Part shown: positions 12,546 through 25,127 of the stretch, piece after piece
Position numbering within the stretch: the first letter of the stretch is position 1
How the letters are laid out: each line of letters opens with the position of its first letter
Assembly: GCA_002633005.1 (NCBI GenBank)
Contig: NMRA01000023.1
Span: 1,050,194 to 1,114,193, forward strand
DNA length: 64,000 nt
Source of the DNA: Phoronis australis
Lineage: Eukaryota; Phoronida; Phoronidae
Direction: 5' to 3'
Made by a program: the position numbers and the translations under genes
The notes under the pieces: model-generated
Told to the model about the DNA's origin: nothing
The model's database searches: none
Seen by the model: only the letters and a program-made list of their open reading frames with translations

Positions 12546-13239
12546 ACTTTCGAATGAAGGCTGGTCCTCCTGGCAACACCACAGCTCTCTCATCGCAGTA
12601 TCGTTCTTCTCACATTTACTGATGTCAGTCGGGGTTAAGGCAACACATTTATACTCCCACTGTGTGCGTATACTGTGTTGGTGTATGTTCGTGGGGAATG
12701 CACAGCAATAAGCGGCACCTAGGCTAGTGTGCTCACCTGACTTTCCAAACAAAGAAGTGGTCTTATTCAGAAACTTGACTGTATAATCGGCTTGCACGAA
12801 GAAGAAAGCAATGGAGACTATAACGAAGCTCTGATATGCCTATGGGACCAGGAAAGTCGTGAATTTGTGATTGGGAGAGAATAATACCAAAACGTTACTT
12901 TTTATCATTTGCTATTGTGAAAGTACAGTATTTTAGTAAGACAAATTGATATGGCCTGGTTGAATTACTTCATCTCTGAGAAACCCCATCGATTACAATT
13001 TCTCTAAGATATGGGTTATATTTCAGAAAGTCTAATTAACGAGAATAGTAATTACATCGAGAAAAGCAACTCGATCTGTGGGTTTTACCCAAAGTTTGAA
13101 CTAAGATATAGTATATACGTACGTTTACGTATCGAATTAAATGGAAATTCATGAAGTAAGGATCGATAATGTTCCAATCATTGCTCAAGCGAAACGAGAC
13201 TAAGCTAAGTAAACGACAAGTGACTGTGGCTGACGTCAG

Positions 13240-13469
13240 ACAAGGTTCTCTTAACTGAACGTGTCGAATATTGCTGTGCTACGCTAGGCAACGACAGCGC
13301 CAGACTCAACAGTGATCTCATCGTTCATCACTTCCCACCTGAAAAATTAGTTTACAAAATAAGCGCACAACTCCATGAAGGCTCTATTCTTAGTCAAGCT
13401 CTTACAACCGCTGACGATGAATTAAGTGGTGAAGATTCCTTCACCATCTTTAGCTTTGGAGTGTTTTAA
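13240..13469 (+). CDS. Candidate coding exon, unrecognised acidic segment
   Basis: An open frame from an acceptor-like GTCAG to TAA reads as plausible protein, with LIVHHFPPEKLVYKISAQLH and ALTTADDELSGEDSFTIFS. It has balanced composition and a hydrophobic/polar pattern like beta strands. A weak donor (GGA|GTGTTT) just before the stop would join in phase 0 to the candidate exon at 13599. No family is recognised. Confidence 0.35.
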
Positions 13470-13598
13470 AAATGTCTTGTAGACTGTTTAACCCATTCAA
13501 GCCAATTAGTAGTATGAAATACACTATTGTTTTTGCTTTTTACGATGAAGCTTTTTACAAAAGGCTTGAGTTTATTAAAATTTTCGTATGTTCCACAG

Positions 13599-13760
13599 GC
13601 TGGGCTACAATCTGAGACCGTTATTTTTCAGGCACCTTGCGTTTATTACTTAGCCAAAAGCCACGACGACACTTTGCCTATTGGCGATTGGTTCCTTATG
13701 GTGATCGCCAACACGGTAGAGGTCATCAGCAAGCTTGATTGGTATTCGTTCTTGAATTAG
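13599..13760 (+). CDS. Candidate terminal exon, unrecognised
   Basis: It follows an acceptor (TTCCACAG|GCT) and stays open for 53 codons to TAG. The translation contains FQAPCVYYLAKSHDD and LPIGDWFLMVIANTVEVISK. It sits 130 bases after the previous candidate exon, and phase 0 is compatible. It may be the last exon of a small plus-strand gene or pseudogene at 12.3-13.8 kb. Confidence 0.35.
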   Translation, partial: AGLQSETVIFQAPCVYYLAKSHDDTLPIGDWFLMVIANTVEVISKLDWYSFLN

Positions 13761-14721
13761 TCACTTAAAGGCGCGACACACCAGTTCTTGTGGAGCCGTC
13801 TCGAAACCTGGCATTCTTATGTCGGATCTGGTGTAAAATTGCTCGCCACGGAATAGGGTTGGGAGACAACTGTAATTTATGTGCAGTTCGAAGAGTGATA
13901 TCTTATGAAAGGCAAGAGCCAGGTCTGCATGTATTTATCACCCATGAATAGGGATGGCTGTGACCTGTTGCAACGTTCCACATAGTACATGTATGCGAAG
14001 GCGGTCACGAGACAGTGGCGCCACTATGCTACTGTACGACAAAGTATGAGTTGACGCAACCATCAGTGACACTAACGTCCTATGATTTGGTGGATGAGAA
14101 GGACCAAAGTTGGCGATAGCCTCAAATTTACTAGCAGCACCACGGTGTCCAACAATCTCTGCATATCCACGGAGCATGGATAGGAAACGGCTCCGACTGC
14201 CATCACGTAGCAAGTGGTCAGGGTTTAACTGGATGGAGTTCGACTAGAACGCTTCGGAGTCGTGTTTGCTTCCTGGAGAGCAGACTTCAGCACACGTGAG
14301 TAATACGTCACAAACCAATAATATTCACAGAAAACGACCGGAATTCCCGTCAGGATGGCTGAGCGGAAGTCGAATTTATGTCAGAAAAGTATTCTCTTGT
14401 GACTAGGAATGATGGGGAGTTACCAAGATGGTTAGTAAGGTGGTTAACTCATTTAATCACGACGTGTTGAGAGCTACGATGGGTTCTCTTGCACAACCTG
14501 TTTCTGGCAGCTAACTGTCGTTCATGAAACACGCAAGTCGCTGCCAGGCTACTTCTGAAGGCTAATCGTCTTCAAGATTGATGTCATTGAAGTCCAAAAA
14601 TGAATGCCCGTACATTGGAAACCATTATAATTCTAACGAACAGTGTGACACACAGATGACATGGATGCGGAGTTCCTGACAATAGTTGTACGTGGTATCA
14701 CAGGACGAACAATTCCCCCAC

Positions 14722-14987
14722 CTGTCCGAGCATCAATTCAGGTGAGTTAGCTTCTGTTGTGCTTTGCGTTCGTGGTCGTATGGAGAACTTATTATTAACG
14801 GGACATAGCTGTTGTTGAAGGACATAGAGGGTTCTCAGTATTTTGTCTCCCAACATTGAAGGAGGTGATTGTTTCTCGTTTTTGGGGAGGAGTGTAGAAT
14901 CCATTGTTGCTTTACTTAAACTCTCTTTTGCATCCCAAATGGATATTAATGAATGAATTTGTTCCATAAGTAAATGTCTTAAATTTT
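14722..14987 (-). CDS. Candidate exon, helical unrecognised protein segment
   Basis: The exon runs from an acceptor-like CCGTAG to a donor CAG|GTGGGG and is open throughout, with 88 codons ending in phase 0. The translation begins NLRHLLMEQIHSLISIWD and continues through MLGDKILRTLYVLQQQL to a Thr/Ser/Pro-rich tail, so it looks like an amphipathic helical or coiled-coil segment followed by disorder. An ATG at 14965-14967 is an alternative start. It is phase-compatible with the disordered exon at 7585-8339 on the same strand, which suggests one gene spanning both. No domain name can be assigned. Confidence 0.45.
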
Positions 14988-15745
14988 CTACGGAGTTGGA
15001 TGCCGGTTTTTAGTGGAGAAAACTGGTTCTCAAAGTTCGGGCACATTATATCAGACCATTAGGCCTACCGTTTGGACCTAAGGTAAACTTCGAAAACATT
15101 TGGAAGTGTCTACTGCGCTCTTTGTGATTCCGCCGTACAGTAGAATTTGAAGCGCATTACGAAATCAAGATTCAGGGGAATGGATACAAAGGATTTCAAT
15201 ACATGTACTGTAAAAACAAAGGGGAGGCCATGTTGCACATGAAACTGCCTCCCAAATACATGTACTACTACCTTTGCTCACTAACACTCTTTCCTTGCCT
15301 TGATTTGAAGTTCTGTTCTCTCGCACCATCACCATATTTCTTGTGGTATACTTTTCAGTCTCGGTTTTGTTCTAGTTTGTTATTGGAGGATGCTTCATAA
15401 CTTGTGTCCAGGTCACAGTGACGTGGTCCAGGGCCAATAAATTAATTTGCGGTATAGAACAGTAATACGAAATAGAAAACTGTGTTCCAGGACGGAGTGA
15501 TTCGTAAAGAAACGACCAGCTGATAAAAAGGAATGAAAGTCAGTGACCATTGTCTACAACCGCATGTATTTATCAGCCAACGGTACATGTATATGTTCGA
15601 CCACCGTAAGAAGTGACTGAGTGCAACTGATTCCAGAATCAGCTTGTGAATACACATTTGTTGACGTCTAACTGATAAAAAGGGAGCGCGCAGGCCAATG
15701 TATCGAAACGTCGCCCTTGCGCAACCTTCGCTTCACCTCGGCAAG

Positions 15746-18700
15746 ATGCGGACTTTGTCGATAGCTTTTCTTGTTTTTGTTGGAAGAATTTTAAGCGCAC
15801 CTATAGACGAAAGTGATGAGGTTAGAGTCTGTATGTTTATGGTTAACGGTGGGTTCGTGTGCGCAGAAATTTCAAGGTGCTATAAATTTGTCATTTTCCA
15901 AAAAATAATTTATGATTTAGGTCAGTTACCACCATCAACCTGGCTTCAAATGGTTCCGCACTCATGTTGGAATTGATTTCGGGCTAGCGAACAATTGGTC
16001 ACTGCTTGAGGCCGTGATTGGCAGGGTTTCAAGCAATAATATTTTCACGAGTGCTGTAGAGTCGTTTATTCTGAAAAAGCGACAAGTTGAAAAGAGATTT
16101 AATTATAGACTGACGACGGGATTAGATTTGTTAATGGAAAAAACGAATGTCACGCTTGCGCGTTTCTTGTTGCACGGCATTGCCGCTGTTACCAGTCGGT
16201 TTCAAAATTAGTTTCTACAGACTGTTTTGAATAGCTTTATCACTGCGACAACATTCGTATTTATGACTTAATTTTATTAATCGTGCTTCCAATCGTTATA
16301 TAGGTTGCCGTTGATGTTGACGCCGACAACAAAGGTACGGTCTTGCACTTTATTTAGTTTTAAACTGTGGAAATATAATCAAATATTTAACGACATGCAC
16401 TACACGATTTAATCGTCCCATTTTGCTACCTTCATATTCTAAACGCAGAGTTGCCTATTCGGAATTCGTAGATTATTAAGGTTATGTTGTATGTGTATTT
16501 AGAAAACCATCTTCATAACTATAAATGTTGAAAAATATATATTTTTGAAGGTAGAAAGTCTGTAGGCTTTATTTTTTAATTTTACGCCAATGTGTCATAA
16601 ATTGGATTGCGTGACCGCATCTTTTAATGAAATTTGATGAAAACGAAAGGTACAAATCCATATCTCAACAACCATATCAATAACATGACCAAGTGCAATT
16701 TGATGTAAAAGCTTATGATGAAATTTCATAAACCTTGATACAGCTTTCTACACCATCATGATGAAATCTCATAAACTTTGATACAGCTTTCTATACCATT
16801 ATGATGAAATCTCATAAACTTTGATACAGCTTTATATACCATTATGATGAAATCTCATGAGCTTTGATACAGCTTTCTATACCATTATGATGAAATCTCA
16901 TAAACTTTGACACAGCTTTCTATACCATTATGATAAAATCTCATAAACTTTGATACAGCTTTCTATACCATTATCTTTCGCTTTATGCAACTTTTAAGAT
17001 TTTTAATAAAAGTCACATGAGTCATATTCATGATTGCCTCTCATGTAATAGTGGAAAATCGCGAAAACGATTCCTGATACCATTTTAGGAATGACTACAA
17101 GAAGCGTGCTTGTAGTATTTGAAAGTTTCGTATCAACTCCATCAACCATTTATGAGATATGATGTTCCGGAGTTAAACCCATTTTGGACGTTTTCCCAGG
17201 TCCTATATACAATGTAGCCATAAATTATCATTTTGTGTGGACTCCGACTTCTTCGTCGTTGCACGTGTCAGTTGGATTTCATAAGACTTTGCTTAACGGT
17301 ATTGTATTTTGTGTTTTTCAGTTATTGACTATGGCCAGTTTAATCCACGTAAGTGGTTATGTCCGCCTTTTAAAATCACGAGCTACATGTTTGTGTTCAT
17401 TTAGTTAACCATTGCTTCCCCTTGGGGCATTGTGATGCCTACTACACTATATGCATTAGCTTAGTTGTATCGGAAACGTAGCGTTTGTAAAATTTGAGTG
17501 AGAGGTTTTCGTAATTCGAATAAGAGTACAATTTTGAGTAAAGTACAAAATCGTAAAATTTGAAGACCTGTTAATTTTGTGATAATATACAAGCATGCGA
17601 AAACCTCAAAACTATATTTTTATGTCGCTATTCTCGTTGTGTTACAGATCTGTTCCAAGGCGACATTCTTTTGCCTAGGGTGAGTATTTAAAGGGACAAT
17701 GAACTAGCCCTTTTCTCAGACAACAGCTTTTTATTTGCACTCGTGTCATTATAAAGTTAGTCTAATCTTGTTCTTTGATCAGATATCTCGCCATTGAGGG
17801 AAATTGTCGTTTTGCGGCGGAAAAACGCAAACATTGTGATTATTGCTGTATGGTACGTATTGAAGTTGATGGCTGTCACCAGACAGAGTTATAAAGCAAT
17901 AAAATCCGCTGTTTTTATGAATTCATTAAGTTGCTTGTCGTGGCGGTTAGATTCAGTCGGCAAGGTATTATGACTGTTGGGATGTTTAGACCATTTCAAT
18001 TCAAACAAAGCAGAAGGACGCCGTGACATTGCATTGGAAAAATAAATACACTTGTGAAGAAAATTCGGCTTTTTGACATCAGATTGCGATTCTTACGATC
18101 CATCGATAACTTTCACGAAGGTCGTAGGACTGTTCGTTTGTTTAGATTATCAGACAAAAAAAGTAATAAACACTCTTTTTAGTTGCATTTTCCACCATTC
18201 GGATTTTTAAATATTATACGGAATTTTATAGATTGGTGTAGCTTTAAGTGATCTGTGACGGTACTCTAAATATTCTAGTAGAGTTTAATTTTGGCTTTCG
18301 TGAAACTTAATGGACGTACATGCCGCCGAACTAAGAAACTGCGTGTGATCAAAAATTTGTGAGGGGGCTGGTAGATGTGTTTTGAGTTTGTTATGGCACA
18401 CTGCGAACATGAAACTTACCCATGTATTCGAAATTAGTGCATCCCATAACTTTCATATTCTAGAAGCGAAGTGGCAACCCGAACACTGCCCAACGCTGGC
18501 CTAGCGGAGTCATCCCATACGTTCTCGACCAATACATGGGTGAGACTTTTTAATTTTTGCGTGTGTCTGTGACTGTTGCTTTTCTCCAGCATCGAACAGC
18601 ATTTACCTATTTGGACATAGGTTTAAACCTAAAAGCTATCGCGTTACATTATTCAATGGACTATGGGAGTTGGCGGTCATCCGAAGTAAAACGTCCCTAA

Positions 18701-21268
18701 CCGTACACGTCAGTGGTGAATCTATCAATAGCACTGGTCACGAGGTCACTGGGCAATCATATGGTGTGATCGTAGTATCCCATACGCGTTGAATCAGTCG
18801 AGTGCAATACGGCCATGTGATATTGTTTTCCGTGTTCGCCTACCGCACTACTTCTACAGTGCCCTCTGACGTGAAAAGTTGAATACATGTAGGTAGCTCA
18901 GTCACGTCGACTAGGCGTCATTAGTCGGTTCGACTATCAAGTTTTCCGAAAATAGTTTAAAGTAATACAATTGCAGCAGTATAAATAACACTAAACATAC
19001 ACTCAGGTCACAAACGTAACATCTGGTACAAAACTGTTACTTAGATGTATACGACATTTCTGTCCCATTTTCAATTGCTAAATATTACATCGTCTGCCAC
19101 TCAGGTGCCGAATCCTTGGTAACGACCATATCAAATATTGTTTTTGTTTATATATTTTCAGGAAATGTTATAAGTTAAATAAACAATTACTAATGTTTTC
19201 ATCTGTCTTATCTCTTTTCAAATAATTAATCGTTACATTTAAAACTGTTTCTCTTACTAGAAAAAACTTTTAACATAACGCCCAAGTATAACATACATAG
19301 TCATATGGGATGTGGTTCGCCACGTGAACAGTCGGGGTGAAGTAATCATATTTATAAATTCTGCCGAAATGATAAAAGAAACCGAGGAGTTCGAAGCGTA
19401 TGGGATAAATGCAAAATGAACCTTCGGTCTCGGTCGATACACGGAATAATGTCGAGTGGGATAATACCTCATCCTCGCCACTCCCGGTACGTTTTGTGTA
19501 TTCATGCAACTCGCAGACATTATCGTGATTTCCAACATTCCAACATACACAATTTTAAATAAAAAATACATGTTGTGGTCATACGACTCGTTCAAGATTG
19601 ATGTCCATAACTGCTCTTAAAGCATAACCAACAAAGGGAGCCACTCACACTGTTAACTGCCTCAAGTCCCAGCCTTCGTGCTTAGCTTACGAGCACTTGA
19701 GGTACAGTAAGTGGCGCAGTAGTTCTCTGTTTACATCACATTTTCAATCGCCTATATTGTACTTTTTCATATCAAAATCAGGTTCTTAAAAAATTAATAA
19801 GCTCTTTACATTTCCAATTGCAACAAGCTCATTTGTTCACATGCAGCATGGGACTCACTTGTTTGCCAAAAATATTTATCCCTCAATAGTTAAGACAAAA
19901 ATCTCCTATACCCGTAGAGTTTAATAGTTAAGTATTGTATTGCATTGTATTGTATTGTACGGTTCCTTTATGTCACATAATACGATATATTTTATTACAT
20001 TATACTGCATTGTACGGTTGGTATTGCATCATATACTTTATACATGTCTAATAATATGATATTATTTTATACTAAAATTGTTTCATATCATTGTTTTTAA
20101 TTCATGACGGTACTTGCTGACGTTTCCACTGGTTTGCCACAATCTGAGGGTAGACAAAGTCATTTTCGAATTTTCGTTTTGAACTTTGTACTTACAATTC
20201 GTTCGTCTATTTCTATATAGTGAATCCTTTCTTCCGTAGAATGGGGGATTTTTGATATCTCAATGAGGAAAAGCACAGTTTCCAAAGAACAAGCTTCCGT
20301 AAATGCCCTAAAAGTAGTTTTAGCGCTTGTTGAATCTTCTTAGAAGTTAACACGTGCTACTCGATCCCTCTCCCTCTTACATGTCGCATGAAGAACATGA
20401 CTTTGTGCGCCTCCGTTTGCCAGACTGCAACGTGGATTCAAGAATGATATGTACTGTACACAGTATTTCTCTTGCATTAGAAGAGTCAACAGTAACTGGC
20501 CGGCAAGATTTCAGTTTTCGTTATTTTGCCCGCGCAGTGTGGTTCTCAAAGTTAGTATTTGGTTAAGCCAGAGGCATTTCTAATGCCAAGTACAACACAG
20601 CCTCTCATTAGCTCATCATTCGGTGGTTAATTTCGTGGAAACCAGTAGGTCTAACGCTTTTAGTGTAAACTTCATATCTAACACGATGAGCTTGGATGCG
20701 GCGTTCAAACTCACTTTATATGCACATCAAGGTAAGGTGCGTAATTCGGTGCGCTTTAGCCTGAAGTTGTATTCAAGTGAGTCGGATATATGCCGAGTGG
20801 TGTTCTTACTCGTCGCTCCCCTGGTCACATGGTGGTGCTGTTAGTGTTTCAGACATGTTTACACCTGTGCCTGGGCATGCGGAGCATTCTATGAAACCAT
20901 CTAACTGGTTATTTCCAGGCACTAGAGAGCGCCAAATGATCCAACAGGCCATCAACTACTACAAAGCTAACACATGCATTCAGTGGGTTCCGCGAACCAA
21001 CCAAAGAGACTATGTTCAGTTTCGCTCAGCAAACACTGGGTAGGTTTCCTTATGAATCTGGTATCAACTTAGTTGATTTCTTAATCTAGTGTATTGCTGT
21101 AACTCTTCACCTACCCGCACTGTTAGGTCACGATACGGCGGAGAAGAGCGTTTTAATTTTTATAATTAAAAATTTCACAAAAAATATAAACGGTGCCAAA
21201 ATTCGATTTTATTATAACTATGACATTTAATGTATAGCGGTCGTATAACAATACAAAATAGCCATCAG

Positions 21269-21326
<58 letters not shown>

Positions 21327-24300
21327 TATGTATATAATTTTGGCTTATATTTTGTGCGATAGAAAATTAAAGAGCTGCGACACTAAAGAAAGAATATGAC
21401 CTAATTCTCATCGATCAATCCCACCTGGGACATCTAAATTTGAAAAACAAGCCACCTATTGTTGTTTGGTAGACGAAGGTTCAGCACTGCGATTAATCCA
21501 TATAGTTATGGTTGGCATTTTCAATTTTGTGGCGGCTTTAAAGATAACCTGAAATATAATATAGAATCAGTTAGATCTAACACTAAATTAGTTTTATTTA
21601 TTTTTCAGATTTTTTATGAATATTTCATTTCTAAAGACACTAAGATATACAACAATAAGTTATATGCAAACGAAACACAGACACACACGTACACGGACTC
21701 ACGCACATATCTAAATAATACAATTTCACGGTTGATCTAGGGTTTCACAAAAGGCACTTTTCCGGGGTTGTATATTTCTTACTTTACAATAATTATACAA
21801 GAAATATTGAAATTGTGACTATCTAAGAATAATCTGGTCTCTAGAGCATTTATGAATGAAATACTAACAAATAGTTAATATGTGAATAATATCTTCAAAG
21901 TTACATCCAAAATATTCTGTCAAAACATTTTTATCTAACATAATATCGTTTTATTCCTGGGCCAGCGCAAATGATATTTAGATAAAAATAAAAGATGTTT
22001 ACCAATTCTTGATAATGACGTTGAAGCCCACTAGTTCAGAACGAATTTAACGAAATGCAAGTGAAACATAGCCGGAACTAGCAAAACGTTGTTAAGAAGT
22101 AGACAAATCTCACACAAGGCGCATGGCTTGCTCAATTACTGTCTCGAATGTTCAATTTCAGCTGCTTCAGCATGATAGGTAGAGTAGGAGGAGCGCAGAC
22201 TCTGAACCTTGCCTCTAACTGCTATAGGATGGGAACTGTTCTCCACGAAATGCTGCACGCTGCTGGGTTCTTTCACGAGATGGCGCGCGAGGACCGGGAC
22301 CAGTACGTCAACATTCACTGGTCAAACATCCAGCTTGGTGAGTTCTACACAATTTGACGTCATGTCTTTCATCAGGGAATCAAGACGTGCAGAGTCTTTC
22401 GCAGTCTCTACGTAAACTCGAGACTGTTGTACTCCGAGTGGCTGAGTACACGCTTCTCATGTTAGTCAATACTGTGGCTGTTATTATACATGTATATTAT
22501 AGTGAGTAAAAAACCCTTAAAGCATAACTTCAACGGCATTTTGTTATTTTAGATGTATTGGGCTAACTAGATAGGCCTAGCAAACCCTTAGAAAAGCATG
22601 AAAATGCGAGTTTAATCACTCAAATGTAGGCACATTGTGTGATAAATGAAGCTGCCTTTTCGTGCCTCATTGCGTCACCGTAAGATCCCGGCAGTTCTAT
22701 TGATTAGGAGTCTGAATAGCGCAGCATTGCCTGTTAGTCACAACTGTGACCGCGGTGACGTGGGCGAAAGCTAGCCTATAATAGTTCACTAAATTTAACA
22801 ATCTATTAGTAGGTGTTCTAAATAAATACTTGTTTTTTTATCAGAAAGCACGGGTTTAATTAATGCCAAATAACTCGAAATGCACGCTGTGTGTGTCTTT
22901 GCGTTTTTCCGTTGTGTTGCCAGAAGGTGTCAAAGCTATATTCTTCTGACAAGCTGCAAGAGTTCTGATTTACATTAAGGAAACTTGACAGGTTCATTGC
23001 TGATTTCCACAAGCTAATCTCTTAAGAAATTGGTGATGCTTTGTGGAATTCGGAGAAATGTCCAATCACCCAGTACCCCAAACAGCAAAGTACACTATCC
23101 GATTTTTGCCGATCGTAAATAACCCTCTTTGCAATAAGCGTTTTGTTGGCTTTAGTCGTCGGATAATGATGCTCAAGCAGTCAAATATCATTCACCTACT
23201 TCCTCGGGTGTCTCACTAGAAACTCGAGTTACCTTTTCCAACAACAGATTTTGAAACATCTCCTGAGGCAGTGTACTGACAGCAACCATTCTAGGTGTAC
23301 CTCTTCAATGCTCCGTCATAAAAAGTAAACTTTCCCCAAACTGAACATGACGAAGTTTATTTTGTCCTTAGGCTTCATTTCCATGCTCGGAACTAGATGA
23401 AATTATAACCAAATTAAGTTTTTGGCACGACATTACATCTCCTCATTCCTTGGAGACGCTGTTTCCACCCATACATGTATTTCTCCACCATTCTCTGCCA
23501 GTGTTATTGTTTCTTAGGTGGCTGGGTTTATACAGATACTTGCTAAAGAATAAATTTGGCAGGAAATATTTTAGGAACCCAATAAGGTGAAATTCATTTT
23601 TTTATCAATTTTAAAGGTCAAAATCACACACTAACTGCTTATCTGCCCAACCTGCTCAGGCGTAAAATGTACTAAAACTTTGTTAGAGCATGTGTCAACG
23701 AAATTTGCCCCCCCCCCTCAATCAGCAAAGTTCAAACGCAAGAGAGGGTAAAATTGGTGGCGACCAGGAGGGGGGCTGAAGCTGTGGCGGATAGGCTGAG
23801 GCTGGACCTTGAACCCCCCCCCCGAACCGTCCCCTCGGCTACGGGCCCGACATACATGTGAAACACGCGAGTAAAACCAAGGAGCTAAATTTGAAACATG
23901 TCAAACGTGTAAGTTAGGCTCATTTATTTCAAAACGATAGACGTTGACGTCATTTTAAGTTGGCTTTTACTGCAACTATTAAAAAGTATTAAGAACGAAC
24001 TAAAGACACACCAAACACCCAAATTTAAGAAACGCACACATACGTGGCGTGCCCTCCTGTCCCTATTTTGTAGAGTTTAGGCGCATCTGCCTACATTTGA
24101 GCGGAAAAAGGAATTTAAGGTATAGGCACAAGAACCTACGTGCGTATGTACCGCACATTTGAACTACATTTTGCCCGTTTTCTTAGTAGACGACTTTATT
24201 TCAAAGAAGAATGTTGCTTCTTAATTTGTGGTGTCTTTTAAGTGATCCAATTGAGTGACATTTTCATTCTGTATTTGTGCAGCTATGAGGAAGCAATTTG

Positions 24301-25077
24301 ATGTACAGCGAGGAAGCTTAACTTACGGGACCAAGTACGACATCGAAAGTGTTATGCAATACCCAGCCGACGCGTTCACCAGGAACGGCAAGTACACTAT
24401 CACACCGAAAGATACCAGGTATGATCCTAGACGGATGGGCCTGCGAAATGACCTGAGTCAGACCGACTTGTATAGAATCCGCACGATGTACCAGTGCGGA
24501 TCTGGTACTGGCACTGGAACTATGAAATCTGGTGAGTCGGCGGGAGGGTTTTCCATTTTCTCTTGTCTCACTCTTTACTCATGTGCCAACAGAATTGGGC
24601 AAAGTAGTGACGAACGTGAAAATTGTGGCCACATGTACATGTACACTTCAGCTTTTATCAGAGCTACCAGGCCTCTGATACTGGCTTACGGCACCAGAAT
24701 GTCAATCAGCCACAACTGCCAAAAGCCAGTTTTCATTAGCTGGTACATGTATAGTATGGCGAGCGGAAGTCATTTTTTCTATCAAACTGATAAATATTTT
24801 TCGGGATCACAAATTTATCGTTACAGGCAGTCGCTTGGGATGCTACAGTGGTGTCGCTGGTAATCAATGGACCGACAATGCTTTAACGCCGGAGAGATGC
24901 CTGCGACATTGCCGCACCTATGGTTTCCAATACGCCGCCGTCAAGGGAGCCAACCTGTGCATATGCCCACAGAGTTTGGGTTCGAAAGTATCAGAGTGGC
25001 GTTGTCGCAAAAGGTGTGCTGGTAACAGTTCTATGTATTGTGGCGGAACGTTTACTTCTGGCGTTTATAAAGTCTAA
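15746..25077 (+). CDS. Secreted astacin zinc metalloprotease with C-terminal WSC domain
   Basis: Nine exons join with consistent phases: 15746-15820, 16304-16334, 17322-17348, 17648-17679, 18464-18539, 20919-21039, 22162-22337, 24283-24531 and 24827-25077, giving 345 residues. A signal peptide covers about residues 1-18. I chose the second ATG (15746) because the upstream in-frame ATG at 15698 would bury that signal. The short propeptide carries the FQGD aspartate-switch motif (about 47-50), which in astacins blocks the zinc. A KR site at 56-57 and the strand RWPSGVIPYVLD start the mature protease. The zinc signature HEMLHAAGFFHEMAREDRD supplies His149, Glu150, His153 and His159; the Met-turn SVMQY supplies Met204 and Tyr206. 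The catalytic domain ends near YQCG. A Gly/Thr linker leads to a cysteine-rich WSC domain (about 265-345, LGCYSG...CICP...YCGG), a putative carbohydrate-binding module. It is likely an extracellular endopeptidase; the substrate is unknown. The exon model is my own reconstruction. Confidence 0.93.
16715..16973. repeat. Six-copy 43-bp tandem repeat (minisatellite) in astacin intron 2
   Basis: The unit contains ATGATGAAATCTCATAAAC and then TTTGATACAGCTTTCTATACC. Six copies follow head to tail with only one to four differences each. The first copy is the most diverged and the later ones are nearly identical, which suggests recent expansion. It lies wholly inside an intron. Confidence 0.9.
19931..19962. 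repeat. Imperfect TATTG pentamer array
   Basis: Tandem GTATT/GCATT pentamers occupy this stretch, with related ATTGTACGG words repeated at about 19955 and 20013. It is a short microsatellite in astacin intron 5. Confidence 0.6.
21268..21336. repeat. AT dinucleotide microsatellite
   Basis: About 70 bases of alternating TA with two interruptions (CATA and GCATATG). It is intronic in the astacin gene, and its copy number is likely polymorphic. Confidence 0.9.
23706..23860. repeat. C-run-flanked dispersed repeat (copy 1)
   Basis: Two runs of nine or ten C enclose a G-rich segment, and the element ends with CTCGGCTACGGGCCCGAC. A similar ending (CCCGGCTACGGACCTGC) follows a C-rich run near 37550, so both belong to one dispersed family. 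It lies in astacin intron 7. Confidence 0.45.
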
Positions 25078-25121
25078 ATTCAGTTCAAGTTTCCTGCGCA
25101 TTTGTTATGTCTTATACAATC

Positions 25122-25127
25122 AATAAA
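25122..25127 (+). terminator. Polyadenylation signal of the astacin-WSC gene
   Basis: A canonical AATAAA lies 45 bases after the stop codon of the astacin gene, a normal position for a short 3' UTR. Confidence 0.7.

Noticed and set aside
19257-19595. Two overlapping minus-strand ORFs
   Set aside because: They lie in an astacin intron, overlap in different frames, and have no motif or exon signals.
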